64,000 nucleotides of DNA, taken from NCBI RefSeq assembly GCF_004682045.1, contig NZ_QUZT01000013.1:1-64000 (forward strand), written 5' to 3'. The DNA comes from Pseudomonas nabeulensis (lineage in GTDB: Bacteria; Pseudomonadota; Gammaproteobacteria; Pseudomonadales; Pseudomonadaceae). The notes under the pieces were generated by a model. That model made no database searches, was not told where the DNA came from, and saw nothing but the letters and a program-made list of their open reading frames with translations. This document shows positions 53,464 through 64,000 of the stretch, piece by piece; the first letter of the stretch is position 1, and each line of letters opens with the position of its first letter. The translations under genes were made by a program, and so were the position numbers.

Positions 53464-54885
53464 ATGCGCTTTCGCGCGTTGGTTGCTGTCGTAGGGGTGT
53501 TGCTTGCGGCAATGACTGTCAATGCACTGGCTGCTTCGCAAGTGAACAGTGTTCGCCTGTGGCGTGCGCCGGATAACACGCGACTGGTGTTCGACCTGTC
53601 TGGCCCGGTCCAGCACAGCGTCTTTACCCTGACGGCGCCTGACCGTCTGGTCATCGACATTAATGGTGCGACCCTGGCCGCGCCGTTGAAAGTGTCCACT
53701 GCCAACACCCCGATTACGGCCATGCGCTCGGCCCAACGTACGCCGACCGACCTGCGCGTTGTGATCGACCTTAAAAAGGTCGTGACCCCAAAAAGCTTCT
53801 CCCTGGCGCCCAACGCCCAGTACGGCAACCGACTGGTGGTCGACCTGTTCGACAACCCCGCCGATGCCAACCCGCCGCCGGTGCCAACGCCGAGCGTCGC
53901 GACGGTGCCTGCGGTGCCGGTCAACCCGTCGCAGCCGCAGGTCAAGCTGCCACCGCCGCCACCGGCCCCGGCGGGCAAACGCGACATTATCGTGGTGATC
54001 GACGCCGGTCACGGCGGCGAAGACCCGGGCGCCTCCGGCTCCCGTGGCCAGCACGAAAAAGATGTGGTGCTGGCGATTGCCCGCGAGCTGCAACGCCAGG
54101 TCAACGCGATGAAAGGCTACCGCGCCGAGCTGACGCGAACCGGCGACTACTTCATCCCGTTGCGTGGGCGTACCGAAATTGCCCGCAAGAAGGGCGCGGA
54201 CCTGTTCGTATCGATCCACGCCGACGCCGCACCGTCCACCGCCGCATTCGGCGCCTCGGTGTTTGCCCTGTCGGATCGCGGCGCCACGTCCGAGACCGCT
54301 CGCTGGCTGGCCGACAGCGAAAACCGTTCCGACTTGATCGGCGGTGCCGGCAACGTGTCCTTGGATGACAAGGACAAGATGCTCGCAGGCGTACTGCTTG
54401 ACCTGTCGATGACCGCTTCGCTGACCTCCAGCCTCAACGTCGGGCAGAAGGTCTTGAGCAATATCGGTCGCGTGACCTCGCTGCACAAACAGCGCGTGGA
54501 ACAAGCCGGGTTCATGGTGTTGAAGTCGCCGGACATCCCATCGATCCTGGTGGAAACCGGGTTTATTTCCAACGCCAATGAAGCGTCCAAGCTTGCGAGC
54601 GCCAGCCATCAGCAGGCGTTGGCACGTTCCATCAGCGCTGGTGTGCGTCAGTTCTTCCAGCAGAACCCGCCGCCGGGCACCTACATCGCCTGGCTGCGTG
54701 ACTCCGGCAAGATCGCCCAGGGCCCGCGTGACCATCGCGTACAGCCCGGCGATACGCTGGCCATGCTGGCCGTGCGTTTCCAGGTCTCGGCAGCGACCTT
54801 GCGCAACGCCAACAACCTGAAAACCGATGAATTGAAAGTCGGCCAAGTGTTGACCATCCCCGGCACTGAACTGGCGGCACAGTAA
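53464..54885 (+). CDS. amiB: N-acetylmuramoyl-L-alanine amidase AmiB
   Basis: A 473-residue periplasmic amidase that splits septal peptidoglycan during cell separation. The signal peptide ([21 protein letters not shown]) is followed by an AMIN targeting domain (about 25-135), a Pro-rich linker (about 137-175), and an Amidase_3 domain with zinc ligands in [13 protein letters not shown] and SIHADAAP. A LysM repeat at the C-terminus ([19 protein letters not shown]) follows. ATG 53464 is preferred over the five-codon-longer frame. mutL starts on its last base. Confidence 0.96.
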   Translation: MRFRALVAVVGVLLAAMTVNALAASQVNSVRLWRAPDNTRLVFDLSGPVQHSVFTLTAPDRLVIDINGATLAAPLKVSTANTPITAMRSAQRTPTDLRVVIDLKKVVTPKSFSLAPNAQYGNRLVVDLFDNPADANPPPVPTPSVATVPAVPVNPSQPQVKLPPPPPAPAGKRDIIVVIDAGHGGEDPGASGSRGQHEKDVVLAIARELQRQVNAMKGYRAELTRTGDYFIPLRGRTEIARKKGADLFVSIHADAAPSTAAFGASVFALSDRGATSETARWLADSENRSDLIGGAGNVSLDDKDKMLAGVLLDLSMTASLTSSLNVGQKVLSNIGRVTSLHKQRVEQAGFMVLKSPDIPSILVETGFISNANEASKLASASHQQALARSISAGVRQFFQQNPPPGTYIAWLRDSGKIAQGPRDHRVQPGDTLAMLAVRFQVSAATLRNANNLKTDELKVGQVLTIPGTELAAQ

Positions 54886-56801
54886 TGAGCGAATCGAATC
54901 TGAACAACGGCTCGCGCATCGAACTGCTCAGCCCGCGCCTTGCCAACCAGATTGCCGCGGGTGAGGTGGTTGAGCGCCCCGCATCGGTGATCAAGGAGTT
55001 GCTGGAAAACAGCATCGACTCCGGTGCCAAGCGCATCGATGTGGATGTCGAGCAGGGCGGCGTCAAGCTGCTGCGGGTGCGTGATGACGGCAGCGGTATC
55101 TCCTCCGATGACCTGCCGCTGGCCCTGGCCCGTCACGCCACCAGCAAGATTCGCGACCTGGAAGACCTTGAACGGGTGATGAGCCTGGGCTTTCGCGGTG
55201 AGGCGCTGGCCTCCATCAGCTCCGTGGCCCGCCTGACCCTGACCTCTCGTACGCGCAGTGCCGAACAGGCCTGGCAGGTGGAAACCGAAGGCCGCGACAT
55301 GGCACCTCGGGTCCAGCCGGCGGCCCATCCGGTGGGTACTTCGGTGGAAGTGCGCGACCTGTTCTTCAACACCCCGGCGCGGCGCAAATTTCTCAAGGCC
55401 GAAAAAACCGAATTCGATCACCTGCAAGAAGTCATCAAGCGTCTGGCGTTGGCGCGTTTTGACGTGGCGTTTCACCTGCGTCACAACGGCAAGACCATCC
55501 TTAGTTTGCACGAAGCCCATGACGATGCCGCGCGTGCGCGCCGGGTGTCGGCGATTTGCGGCGGCGGCTTCCTGGAACAGGCGCTGCCGATTGAAATCGA
55601 GCGCAATGGCCTGCGTTTGTGGGGCTGGGTCGGTTTGCCGACCTTCTCCCGCAGCCAGGCGGACTTGCAGTACTTCTTTGTGAACGGCCGTGCCGTGCGC
55701 GACAAGCTGGTGGCCCACGCGGTGCGCCAGGCCTATCGAGACGTGCTGTTCAACGGTCGCCACCCGACTTTTGTGCTGTTTTTTGAGGTCGACCCGTCGG
55801 TGGTGGACGTCAACGTGCACCCGACCAAGCACGAAGTGCGCTTCCGTGACGGACGCATGGTGCATGACTTCCTCTACGGCACCCTGCACCGCGCCTTGGG
55901 TGATGTGCGCCCCGACGATCAGCTGTCTGCGCCGATTGTGACGGCGGTCGTGCGGCCCAGTGGTCCGGAGGCTGGCGAGTTCGGCCCTCAGGGTGAAATG
56001 AGCCTGGCCGGCAACCTGCTGCAATCGCCGCCGCCACAGCCCGCGTACACGGCGCCGGGCTCCGGCTCGGGCGCGGGTTATCAATACCAATACACGCCGC
56101 GCCCGCAATCGGCGGTGCCGGTGGCCGAGGCCCAGGCGGCGTATCGCGAGTTTTTCGCGCCGCTGCCGGGCGCCGAGCCGAATGCCGCTGTCGCCTTGCC
56201 GGAGGGTGGTGGGGATATTCCGCCGCTGGGTTACGCACTGGCGCAGCTCAAGGGCATCTACATCCTCGCGGAAAACGCCCACGGCCTGGTGCTGGTGGAC
56301 ATGCATGCCGCCCACGAGCGGATCATGTACGAGCGCCTCAAGATCGCCATGGCCAGCGAAGGCCTCAGCGGCCAGCCGCTGCTGGTGCCGGAGTCCCTGG
56401 CGGTGAGCCAGCGCGAAGCCGATTGCGCCGAAGAACACGCCGGCGTATTCCAGAGCCTTGGCTTCGAGCTGCAACGCCTGGGCCCGGAAACCCTGGCCAT
56501 CCGCCAGATTCCTGCGTTGCTCAAGCAGGCTGAGGCCAACCGCTTGGTCGCCGACGTACTGGCCGACCTCATGGAATACGGCACCAGTGACCGCGTCCAG
56601 GCCCATATCAACGAACTGCTCGGCACCATGGCCTGCCACGGTGCGATCCGCGCCAACCGCCGCCTGGCCCTGCCGGAAATGAACGGCTTGCTACGCGACA
56701 TGGAAAACACCGAGCGCAGCGGCCAATGCAACCATGGCCGACCGACCTGGACCCAGATGGGCCTGGACGATCTGGACAAACTGTTCTTGCGCGGTCGCTG
56801 A
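54885..56801 (+). CDS. mutL: DNA mismatch repair protein MutL
   Basis: A 638-residue mismatch-repair coordinator. The GHKL ATPase has [26 protein letters not shown] and [13 protein letters not shown] Pro/Gln/Tyr-rich linker (about 370-430) separates it from the dimerisation domain, which contains [13 protein letters not shown] near residue 472, matching the DQHA-X2-E-X4-E endonuclease motif of MutL proteins lacking a partner MutH. It is full length. Overlapping TAATG and TGATG junctions with amiB and miaA show a compact operon. Confidence 0.97.
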   Translation: MSESNLNNGSRIELLSPRLANQIAAGEVVERPASVIKELLENSIDSGAKRIDVDVEQGGVKLLRVRDDGSGISSDDLPLALARHATSKIRDLEDLERVMSLGFRGEALASISSVARLTLTSRTRSAEQAWQVETEGRDMAPRVQPAAHPVGTSVEVRDLFFNTPARRKFLKAEKTEFDHLQEVIKRLALARFDVAFHLRHNGKTILSLHEAHDDAARARRVSAICGGGFLEQALPIEIERNGLRLWGWVGLPTFSRSQADLQYFFVNGRAVRDKLVAHAVRQAYRDVLFNGRHPTFVLFFEVDPSVVDVNVHPTKHEVRFRDGRMVHDFLYGTLHRALGDVRPDDQLSAPIVTAVVRPSGPEAGEFGPQGEMSLAGNLLQSPPPQPAYTAPGSGSGAGYQYQYTPRPQSAVPVAEAQAAYREFFAPLPGAEPNAAVALPEGGGDIPPLGYALAQLKGIYILAENAHGLVLVDMHAAHERIMYERLKIAMASEGLSGQPLLVPESLAVSQREADCAEEHAGVFQSLGFELQRLGPETLAIRQIPALLKQAEANRLVADVLADLMEYGTSDRVQAHINELLGTMACHGAIRANRRLALPEMNGLLRDMENTERSGQCNHGRPTWTQMGLDDLDKLFLRGR

Positions 56802-57772
56802 TGAGTGCCTTGCCCCCCGCCATCTTCCTGATGGGCCCCACGGCCGCCGGCAAGACCGACCTGGCCATCGAGCTGACCAAGGTGCTGCCGTGCGAGCTGA
56901 TCAGTGTCGACTCTGCCCTGGTTTACCGGGACATGAACATCGGCACCGCCAAGCCCTCGAAGGAGCTGCTGGCCCAGTATCCGCACCGTTTGATCGATAT
57001 CATCGATCCGTCGCAAAGCTATTCGGCGGCGGATTTCCGCACCGATGCCCTGGCCGCCATGGCCGAGATCACCGCGCGCGGCAATATTCCGTTGCTGGTG
57101 GGCGGCACGATGCTCTATTACAAGGCTTTGCAGGAAGGTCTCGCCGATATGCCGCCGGCTGACGCGCAGGTGCGCGCCGAGCTTGAGGAAGAGGCTGCAC
57201 GCCTTGGTTGGCAAGCCTTGCACGACCAGTTGGCAGCCGTGGACCCGGTGTCTGCCGCGCGAATTCACCCCAATGATCCCCAACGCCTCACTCGGGCGTT
57301 GGAAGTCTGGCGTGTGAGCGGCCAGACCATGACTGAACATCGGCTGAAACAAACTGCGCAAAGTGCCGACGCAGGCGCATCTGGACAGTCACAATTGCCC
57401 TATACTGTGGCGAATCTGGCCATTGCCCCGGCAAATCGCCAGGTGCTGCATGACCGAATTGCACAAAGATTCACAATTATGTTGGAACAGGGGTTTGTGG
57501 ACGAGGTCGTAGCACTGCGTTCAAGAGGCGACCTGCACTCAGGGTTGCCTTCGATACGTGCTGTAGGTTACCGCCAAGTCTGGGATCACCTGGATGGCAA
57601 ACTGACGTCAGCCGAGATGCAGGAGCGCGGCATCATCGCCACGCGCCAATTGGCGAAGCGCCAGTTCACCTGGTTGCGCAGCTGGAGCGATTTGCACTGG
57701 TTGGACAGCCTGGACAGCGACAATCTGTCACGCGCCTTGAAATACTTGGGATCGGTCTCCATATTGAGCTGA
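56801..57772 (+). CDS. miaA: tRNA dimethylallyltransferase MiaA
   Basis: A 323-residue enzyme that prenylates A37 of tRNAs reading UNN codons. The P-loop [14 protein letters not shown] starts at residue 12; [17 protein letters not shown] and [10 protein letters not shown] contact substrate, and the insertion domain [18 protein letters not shown] is typical. It starts at ATG 56801, sharing a base with the mutL stop. The hfq gene follows after 95 bases, a gap that often contains hfq promoters. Confidence 0.97.
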   Translation: MSALPPAIFLMGPTAAGKTDLAIELTKVLPCELISVDSALVYRDMNIGTAKPSKELLAQYPHRLIDIIDPSQSYSAADFRTDALAAMAEITARGNIPLLVGGTMLYYKALQEGLADMPPADAQVRAELEEEAARLGWQALHDQLAAVDPVSAARIHPNDPQRLTRALEVWRVSGQTMTEHRLKQTAQSADAGASGQSQLPYTVANLAIAPANRQVLHDRIAQRFTIMLEQGFVDEVVALRSRGDLHSGLPSIRAVGYRQVWDHLDGKLTSAEMQERGIIATRQLAKRQFTWLRSWSDLHWLDSLDSDNLSRALKYLGSVSILS

Positions 57773-57784
57773 GTCCTTGCAATT

Positions 57785-57811
57785 GCCGTCTATCCTTGGG
57801 GGTGTGACGGC
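57785..57811 (+). other. Hairpin between miaA and hfq
   Basis: GCCGTC / GACGGC six-bp stem with a 15-base loop containing G-rich sequence, followed 12 bases later by TTTTT (57823 on). It may be a weak terminator or regulatory element in the hfq upstream region. Confidence 0.3.
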
Positions 57812-57867
57812 CATAAGCTATCTATTTTTCCGATTTTTTATTATTGATCCTTAAAGGAGTGCGACAC

Positions 57868-58128
57868 ATGTCAAAAGGGCATTCGCTACAAGACCCTTAC
57901 TTGAATACTTTACGTAAAGAGAAAGTGGGGGTTTCCATCTACCTGGTCAACGGTATCAAGCTGCAAGGCACGATCGAGTCGTTCGACCAGTTCGTGATCC
58001 TGCTGAAAAACACCGTCAGCCAGATGGTTTACAAGCACGCTATCTCGACAGTGGTTCCAGTGCGTCCTATCCGCCTGCCAAGCGCAGCCGGTGATGAAGC
58101 AGCTGACGCTGAGCCAGGTAACGCCTGA
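57868..58128 (+). CDS. hfq: RNA chaperone Hfq
   Basis: An 86-residue Sm-like hexamer that pairs small RNAs with mRNAs. Sm1 is [20 protein letters not shown] and the Sm2 motif YKHAIS is present, followed by a short disordered Ala/Asp tail. ATG 57868 sits behind AAAGGAG (57853-57859); the upstream in-frame ATT/ATG extension is not credible. hflX follows after 12 bases, the standard hfq-hflX pair. Confidence 0.98.
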   Translation: MSKGHSLQDPYLNTLRKEKVGVSIYLVNGIKLQGTIESFDQFVILLKNTVSQMVYKHAISTVVPVRPIRLPSAAGDEAADAEPGNA

Positions 58129-58140
58129 TAGGAGTCTCCT

Positions 58141-59442
58141 TTGTTCTTTGAGCGCCACGGTGGTGGTGAGCGAGTCATCCTCGTTCACTTGGATGGACAG
58201 GACCCTGAGGCGCGCGAAGATCCGCAGGAGTTTCAGGAGTTGGCAAATTCGGCCGGCGCCGAGACCGTTGCGTTTTTTAACGTACCGCGTCATCGGCCAA
58301 CCGCCAAATTCCTGATCGGCAGCGGCAAGGTCGAGGAACTGCGCGACCTGGTCCACGCCGAAGAAGCCGATCTGGTGATCTTCAATCACGTCCTCACGCC
58401 CAGTCAGGAACGCAACCTCGAACGTGTCTTCGAGTGTCGCGTGATCGACCGTACCGGTCTGATTCTCGATATTTTCGCCCAACGCGCCCGTACCCATGAA
58501 GGCAAGCTCCAGGTTGAACTGGCCCAGCTTGACCACATGAGCACCCGGCTGGTTCGTGGCTGGACTCACCTTGAGCGTCAAGGTGGCGGTATCGGTATGC
58601 GTGGTCCGGGTGAAACCCAGCTGGAAACCGACCGACGCCTGCTGCGGGTTCGCCTGCGTCAGATCAAGGGCCGCCTGGAAAAAGTTCGCAGCCAGCGCGA
58701 GCAATCGCGACGTGGCCGCTCCCGTGCGGATATCCCGACCGTGTCCCTGGTGGGCTATACCAACGCCGGCAAATCCACACTCTTCAACAACGTGACGAAA
58801 TCGGACGTGTACGCGGCCGACCAACTGTTCGCGACCCTCGACCCGACCCTGCGCCGCCTGGACCTGGCGGACCTGGGGCCGATTGTCCTGGCCGATACCG
58901 TGGGTTTCATTCGTCACTTGCCCCACAAGCTGGTCGAGGCATTTCGGTCTACGCTCGAAGAGTCGAGCAATTCTGACTTGCTGTTGCACGTGATCGATGC
59001 GGCCGAACCGGATCGCATGCTGCAGATTGAACAGGTGATGCTGGTGCTGGGCGAGATTGGTGCTCAGGACTTGCCGATCCTCGAGGTCTATAACAAACTC
59101 GATTTGCTTGAAGGCGTTGAGCCACAAATCCAGCGCGACGAGAACGGCAAGCCCCAGCGGGTATGGCTGTCAGCGCGTGATGGCAGTGGTTTGGAGCTGC
59201 TTGAACAGGCCATTGCCGAGTTGCTTGGCAGCGATTTGTTCGTCGGCACCTTGCGCTTGCCCCAGCGTTTTGCTCGACTGCGTGCACAGTTTTTCGAGTT
59301 GGGCGCGGTACAGAAAGAAGAACATGACGAAGAAGGTGTCAGCTTGCTGGCCGTTCGATTGCCGCGCTCGGAGCTGAATCGGCTGGTCAGCCGTGAAGGC
59401 GTTGTACCGACAGAGTTCATCGAACAACACACTTTGCAATAA
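58141..59442 (+). CDS. hflX: Ribosome-splitting GTPase HflX
   Basis: A 433-residue GTPase that separates stalled 70S ribosomes. The N-terminal HflX domain has FNVPRHRPTAKFLIGSGK and FNHVLTPSQERNLER. A long coiled helix contains RGPGETQLETDRRLLRVRLRQI. The G domain has GYTNAGKSTLFN (G1), DTVGFIRHLP (G3) and YNKLDL (G4). The start is TTG 58141, well placed behind AGGAG. It belongs to the hfq-hflXKC operon. Confidence 0.97.
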   Translation: MFFERHGGGERVILVHLDGQDPEAREDPQEFQELANSAGAETVAFFNVPRHRPTAKFLIGSGKVEELRDLVHAEEADLVIFNHVLTPSQERNLERVFECRVIDRTGLILDIFAQRARTHEGKLQVELAQLDHMSTRLVRGWTHLERQGGGIGMRGPGETQLETDRRLLRVRLRQIKGRLEKVRSQREQSRRGRSRADIPTVSLVGYTNAGKSTLFNNVTKSDVYAADQLFATLDPTLRRLDLADLGPIVLADTVGFIRHLPHKLVEAFRSTLEESSNSDLLLHVIDAAEPDRMLQIEQVMLVLGEIGAQDLPILEVYNKLDLLEGVEPQIQRDENGKPQRVWLSARDGSGLELLEQAIAELLGSDLFVGTLRLPQRFARLRAQFFELGAVQKEEHDEEGVSLLAVRLPRSELNRLVSREGVVPTEFIEQHTLQ

Positions 59443-59538
59443 AAGCCTCCGAAAGCGGTTGTGCCGCAGTAGCAGGCATTCTGTAGCATTGGTCGGCGCG
59501 CCGTGGGTGCGTCTTTGCTTTATCAGATGGAGAGCGCT

Positions 59539-60714
59539 ATGGCTTGGAATGAGCCGGGTGGCAACTCGAATAATCAGGATCCTTGGGGTGGTAAACGCCG
59601 CAATAATGGCGACCGCAAGGGGCCACCAGATCTCGACGAGGCCTTCCGAAAGCTGCAGGAAAGCCTGAATGGGTTGTTCGGTGGTGGAAAAAAACGTGGT
59701 GGTGACGACGGCGGTCGCACAAGCAAGGGTGGCGGCTATGGCCTGCTGGGCCTGGGGCTTGTCGTGCTCGCGGCCGTTTGGCTGTACAGCGCCGTCTACG
59801 TCGTGGACGAGCAGGAGCAAGCCGTGGTGCTGCGCTTCGGCAAGTACTACGAGACTGTCGGCCCGGGCCTGAATATCTACTTCCCGCCGATCGACAAGAA
59901 GTACATGGAAAACGTCACGCGTGAGCGTGCCTACACCAAGCAAGGCCAGATGCTGACCGAAGACGAGAACATCGTCGAAGTGCCGCTGACCGTGCAGTAC
60001 AAGATCAGCAACCTGCAGGACTTCGTGCTGAACGTTGATCAGCCGGAAATCAGCCTGCAACACGCAACCGAAAGCGCCCTGCGCCACGTGGTGGGTTCCA
60101 CCGCCATGGACCAGGTGCTGACCGAAGGTCGTGAATTGATGGCCAGCGAAATCAAGGAGCGCCTGCAACGGTTCCTGGATACCTATCGCACTGGTATCAC
60201 CGTGACCCAGGTGAACGTACAGAGCGCCGCTGCACCGCGCGAAGTACAGGAAGCCTTCGATGACGTGATCCGCGCCCGTGAAGACGAGCAGCGTTCGCGC
60301 AACCAGGCCGAAACCTACGCCAACGGCGTTGTGCCGGAAGCCCGTGGTCAGGCCCAGCGTATCCTCGAGGATGCCAACGGTTACCGCGACGAAGTGGTCT
60401 CCCGCGCCAAGGGTGAGGCGGATCGCTTTACCAAACTGGTCGCTGAATACCGCAAGGCTCCAGAAGTGACCCGCGAGCGTCTGTATCTGGACACCATGCA
60501 GGAAGTCTTCAGCAACACCAGCAAGGTACTCGTGACCGGCAACAAAGGTGGGCAGAACAACCTGCTGTACCTGCCGCTGGACAAGATGATCGAAGGGGGG
60601 CGTACGGGTAACAGTGCACCGTCCACCAGCTCGAATGCCGCTGCCAACGAAGCGAGCGCCCGTGCGGCCGCTGACTTGCTGCAACAGCAAACACGTACCA
60701 GGGAGAGTCGTTGA
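59539..60714 (+). CDS. hflK: FtsH regulator subunit HflK
   Basis: A 391-residue SPFH/band-7 membrane protein. The Gly/Asn-rich N-terminus (MAWNEPGGNSNNQDPWGG) is cytoplasmic. One transmembrane span (LLGLGLVVLAAVWLYSAVYVV) is followed by the periplasmic prohibitin domain and a long coiled coil with the ARGQAQRILEDANGYRDEVV motif. With HflC it caps FtsH and limits proteolysis of membrane substrates. ATG 59539 is preferred over 12 extra codons. The hflC start is interleaved with its stop (TTGATG). Confidence 0.97.
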   Translation: MAWNEPGGNSNNQDPWGGKRRNNGDRKGPPDLDEAFRKLQESLNGLFGGGKKRGGDDGGRTSKGGGYGLLGLGLVVLAAVWLYSAVYVVDEQEQAVVLRFGKYYETVGPGLNIYFPPIDKKYMENVTRERAYTKQGQMLTEDENIVEVPLTVQYKISNLQDFVLNVDQPEISLQHATESALRHVVGSTAMDQVLTEGRELMASEIKERLQRFLDTYRTGITVTQVNVQSAAAPREVQEAFDDVIRAREDEQRSRNQAETYANGVVPEARGQAQRILEDANGYRDEVVSRAKGEADRFTKLVAEYRKAPEVTRERLYLDTMQEVFSNTSKVLVTGNKGGQNNLLYLPLDKMIEGGRTGNSAPSTSSNAAANEASARAAADLLQQQTRTRESR

Positions 60715-61580
60715 TGAGCAATAAATCGCTGACAGCCCTGATTGTGGGCGTCGTCGTGGTCATCGCTGCCTGGAACTGCTTCTACATCGTGTCTCAGACC
60801 GAGCGCGCGGTGTTGCTGCAATTTGGTCGTGTGGTCCAGGCCGATGTTCAGCCGGGTTTGCATGTGAAAGTCCCCTACGTCAACCAGGTGCGCAAGTTCG
60901 ACGGCCGCCTGATGACCCTGGATGCACCGACACAGCGCTTCTTGACCCTGGAAAAGAAAGCCGTGATGGTTGACGCCTACGCCAAGTGGCGCGTCAAGGA
61001 TGCCGAGCGCTTCTACACTGCGACTTCCGGCCTCAAGCAGATTGCCGACGAGCGTTTGTCGCGCCGTCTGGAGTCGGGCCTGCGTGACCAGTTTGGTAAG
61101 CGCACCCTGCACGAGGTGGTCTCCGGTGAGCGTGACGCGTTGATGGCTGACATCACCCGTTCGCTGAACACCATGGCGGAAAAAGAGCTGGGCATCGAAG
61201 TGATCGATGTTCGGGTCAAGGCTATCGACCTGCCAAAAGAAGTGAACCGCAGCGTGTTCGAACGGATGAGCACCGAGCGTGAGCGTGAAGCCCGCGAGCA
61301 CCGCGCCAAGGGTAACGAACTGGCCGAAGGTATTCGTGCGGATGCCGACCGTCAGCGCCGTGTACTGCTGGCAGAAGCCTATCGTGAGTCGGAAGAGGCG
61401 CGTGGTGATGGTGATGCCCAAGCTGCGGCGATCTACGCCAAGGCCTACGGCCAGGACCAGGAGTTCTACGCGTTCTACCGCAGCCTGCGTGCCTACCGTG
61501 AAAGCTTCGCGAACAAAACCGACGTCATGGTGCTGGACCCAAGTAGCGATTTCTTCCGCTACCTGGAAAAAGCCAAGTAA
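60714..61580 (+). CDS. hflC: FtsH regulator subunit HflC
   Basis: A 288-residue SPFH/band-7 protein. There is an N-terminal span (SLTALIVGVVVVIAAWNCFYIV), the family entry QTERAVLLQFGRVVQADVQPGLHVKVP, and a coiled-coil C-terminus (EREREAREHRAKGNELAEGIRADADRQRR). It forms the periplasmic complex with HflK around FtsH. ATG 60714 follows GGGAGAG and overlaps the hflK stop by one base. Confidence 0.97.
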   Translation: MSNKSLTALIVGVVVVIAAWNCFYIVSQTERAVLLQFGRVVQADVQPGLHVKVPYVNQVRKFDGRLMTLDAPTQRFLTLEKKAVMVDAYAKWRVKDAERFYTATSGLKQIADERLSRRLESGLRDQFGKRTLHEVVSGERDALMADITRSLNTMAEKELGIEVIDVRVKAIDLPKEVNRSVFERMSTEREREAREHRAKGNELAEGIRADADRQRRVLLAEAYRESEEARGDGDAQAAAIYAKAYGQDQEFYAFYRSLRAYRESFANKTDVMVLDPSSDFFRYLEKAK

Positions 61581-61873
61581 TCAGCCCGTCACTGGGTAGG
61601 ACACACTCCGTCGGGCGGCTAAAACGCCTGGCGGGGTGATCCTTTCAGAAAACGGGTGTATGATGCGGCAGCCGGGAAATTCCCGGCTTTTTTGCGTCTG
61701 CATGTTTGATTCGGCAGGCGTGACAGGTTTTTCGAGGAAAGTGCCCGACGAGGCCGGTTACAGGTCGTTCGTCACGTCGCTCTTGCGCGTGGTTTATGCA
61801 AGGGGCGGGCATTTTCTGCTTCACTCAAGGCTCGGCCGAGGGCTGGCCGCCCGGATCAAAGGGGATTGGCGTA
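61581..61873 (+). other. hflC-hisZ intergenic region
   Basis: A 293-base gap. It contains the terminator at 61671-61693. No DUF2065 (YjeT-like) small gene, which sits here in P. aeruginosa and E. coli neighbourhoods, is recognisable in any frame. The remainder up to hisZ shows an AAGGGGA ribosome site and no other recognised element. Confidence 0.6.
61671..61693 (+). terminator. Rho-independent terminator
   Basis: GCCGGGA-A-TTCCCGGC-like stem (61671-61687) followed by TTTTTT, ending the hfq-hflXKC transcript. Confidence 0.9.
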
Positions 61874-63061
61874 ATGGCAACGGTAGACCGCTGGCTTCTG
61901 CCAGATGGCATCGAAGAAGTACTGCCACCAGAAGCTGCGCGCATTGAAGTAGCGCGTCGTCAGGTGTTGGATCTGTTCCAGAGCTGGGGTTACGAGTTTG
62001 TCGTGACTCCCCATATCGAGTACCTGGAATCCCTGCTGACCGGCGCGGGCCAGGACCTGGATCTGCGCACCTTCAAGGTCATCGACCCGCAGTCGGGTCG
62101 GCAAATGGGTTTCCGTGCCGACATCACGCCGCAAGTGGCGCGAATCGATGCGCACACCCTGCGTCGCGAAGGCCCGAGCCGTTTGTGCTACGCCGGCAGC
62201 GTCCTGCATGCACAGCCGCGTGCCTTGTCGTCGTCCCGTAGCCCGATTCAGTTGGGCGCCGAGCTGTACGGCGATGCCAGCCCGAGCAGCGACGTTGAAG
62301 TGATCAGCTTGATGCTGGCCATGCTGCAACTGGCTGACGTGCCGGATGTCCACATGGACCTGGGTCACGTCGGCATTTACCGAGGCCTGGCCCGCGCGGC
62401 CGGTTTGTCTGGTGAAGTGGAGCAACAGTTGTTCGATGCCCTGCAACGCAAGGCCATCGATGAAGTGATCGCGCTGACTGAAGGCGTGCCTGCGGATCTG
62501 GCCGGCATGCTGCGTGCACTGGTGAACCTGTGCGGTGGCCGTGAAGTGCTGGTGGCTGCCCGTGAGCGCCTGGCCAATGCGCCGGCCCCGGTATTGGCGG
62601 CGCTGGACGACGTGCTGGCGATTGCCGAGCAGTTGTCGGCACGGTTCCCGGAGTTGCCGCTGTATTTCGACCTGGGTGAGTTGCGCGGTTACCACTACCA
62701 CACCGGTGTGGTGTTCGCCGTATTTGTACCGGGTGTTGGCCAAGCCATCGCCCAAGGTGGTCGTTACGACGACATCGGCGCCGACTTCGGTCGTGCGCGT
62801 CCGGCCACTGGCTTTTCCACCGATTTGAAAACCCTGGTGACCCTGGGGCGTGCTGAGGTCGAGCTGCCGTCTGGTGGCATCTGGATGCCCGACAGTACGG
62901 ACGCAGCACTCTGGCAGCAGGTTTGCCAGTTGCGCAGTGAGGGTCAGCGTGTCGTCCAGGCTTTGCCTGGGCAGCCATTGGCCGCCGCCCGTGAAGCGGA
63001 CTGCGACCAGCAATTGATTCTGCAGAACGGGCTTTGGCAAGTATCGCCACTGGCTTCTTGA
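61874..63061 (+). CDS. hisZ: ATP phosphoribosyltransferase regulatory subunit HisZ
   Basis: A 395-residue paralogue of histidyl-tRNA synthetase that activates the short form of HisG in histidine synthesis. The class II synthetase fold is clear: [52 protein letters not shown], and the later [13 protein letters not shown]. No anticodon-binding domain is present, as expected of HisZ. ATG 61874 (MATVDRW) is chosen; the frame stays open 26 codons further. purA follows after 54 bases. Confidence 0.96.
   Translation: MATVDRWLLPDGIEEVLPPEAARIEVARRQVLDLFQSWGYEFVVTPHIEYLESLLTGAGQDLDLRTFKVIDPQSGRQMGFRADITPQVARIDAHTLRREGPSRLCYAGSVLHAQPRALSSSRSPIQLGAELYGDASPSSDVEVISLMLAMLQLADVPDVHMDLGHVGIYRGLARAAGLSGEVEQQLFDALQRKAIDEVIALTEGVPADLAGMLRALVNLCGGREVLVAARERLANAPAPVLAALDDVLAIAEQLSARFPELPLYFDLGELRGYHYHTGVVFAVFVPGVGQAIAQGGRYDDIGADFGRARPATGFSTDLKTLVTLGRAEVELPSGGIWMPDSTDAALWQQVCQLRSEGQRVVQALPGQPLAAAREADCDQQLILQNGLWQVSPLAS

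Positions 63062-64000
<939 letters not shown>

Overview
The window is a 64 kb stretch of a Pseudomonas chromosome, most likely from the P. fluorescens group. Three things point there. Gene order is collinear, in reverse orientation, with the P. aeruginosa PAO1 segment running from the LPS core cluster (PA5005 side) to purA (PA4938). Base composition is GC-rich. The intergenic gaps carry the short REP/REPIN palindromes typical of fluorescent pseudomonads (core GGGAGGGGGCTTGCCCCC, and a second family GCGAGGGAGCTTGCTCCCGC). I saw no tRNA or rRNA genes, insertion sequences, prophage genes or CRISPR arrays, so this is core chromosome with a modified LPS locus. purA is cut by the right edge.

Region 1 (1-2800): a leftward TonB-dependent receptor and a small YceK-type lipoprotein. 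Region 2 (2.9-18.9 kb): the LPS outer-core / surface-glycan locus. A tightly coupled rightward block encodes a carbamoyltransferase, a GT4 glycosyltransferase, a Mig-14-like protein, a PIG-L deacetylase (DnpA), a DUF6625-like protein, a second GT4 and a GT2. It meets a leftward gene joining an O-antigen ligase (WaaL) to a kinase-like domain. Next come msbA, a sulfotransferase overlapped by an APS kinase, hldE and an NDP-sugar epimerase. Together these genes build, decorate (carbamoyl, possibly sulfate and phosphate), flip and ligate LPS. Region 3 (19-26.3 kb): a leftward operon (Nudix-like protein, aldo/keto reductase, FAD oxidoreductase), an SMR efflux pump divergent from a LysR regulator, waaA (Kdo transferase) and a TolC-type outer-membrane channel.

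Region 4 (26.4-30 kb): a TPP riboswitch ahead of thiC, then a CytX-type pyrimidine transporter; this is a thiamin synthesis and salvage unit. Region 5 (30-43 kb): DUF3298 lipoprotein, nudF-yqiB-cpdA-yqiA-parE-phytase-like-parC (nucleotide-sugar and cAMP turnover, topoisomerase IV), a PqiC-like lipoprotein, AhpA/YtjB and serB. Region 6 (43-51 kb): psd, rhodanese rhdA, an HDOD protein, the motAB stator, rsgA, orn and a TRIC-type membrane protein. Region 7 (51-64 kb): queG, then the conserved run nnrD-tsaE-amiB-mutL-miaA-hfq-hflX-hflK-hflC-hisZ-purA, with most junctions overlapping or a few bases apart.

Most of the window is ordinary housekeeping sequence. The unusual material is in the LPS locus: a WaaL-kinase fusion whose kinase loop has Ser where the catalytic Asp is expected; a sulfotransferase coupled to its own APS kinase, which suggests a sulfated surface glycan; and a lower-GC DUF6625-like gene inserted between the dnpA and ssg-like genes. 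The REPINs come in two families and two arm orientations. I did not find a clearly undescribed multi-gene system. The sulfation pair inside the LPS locus is the best candidate for something not yet characterised.
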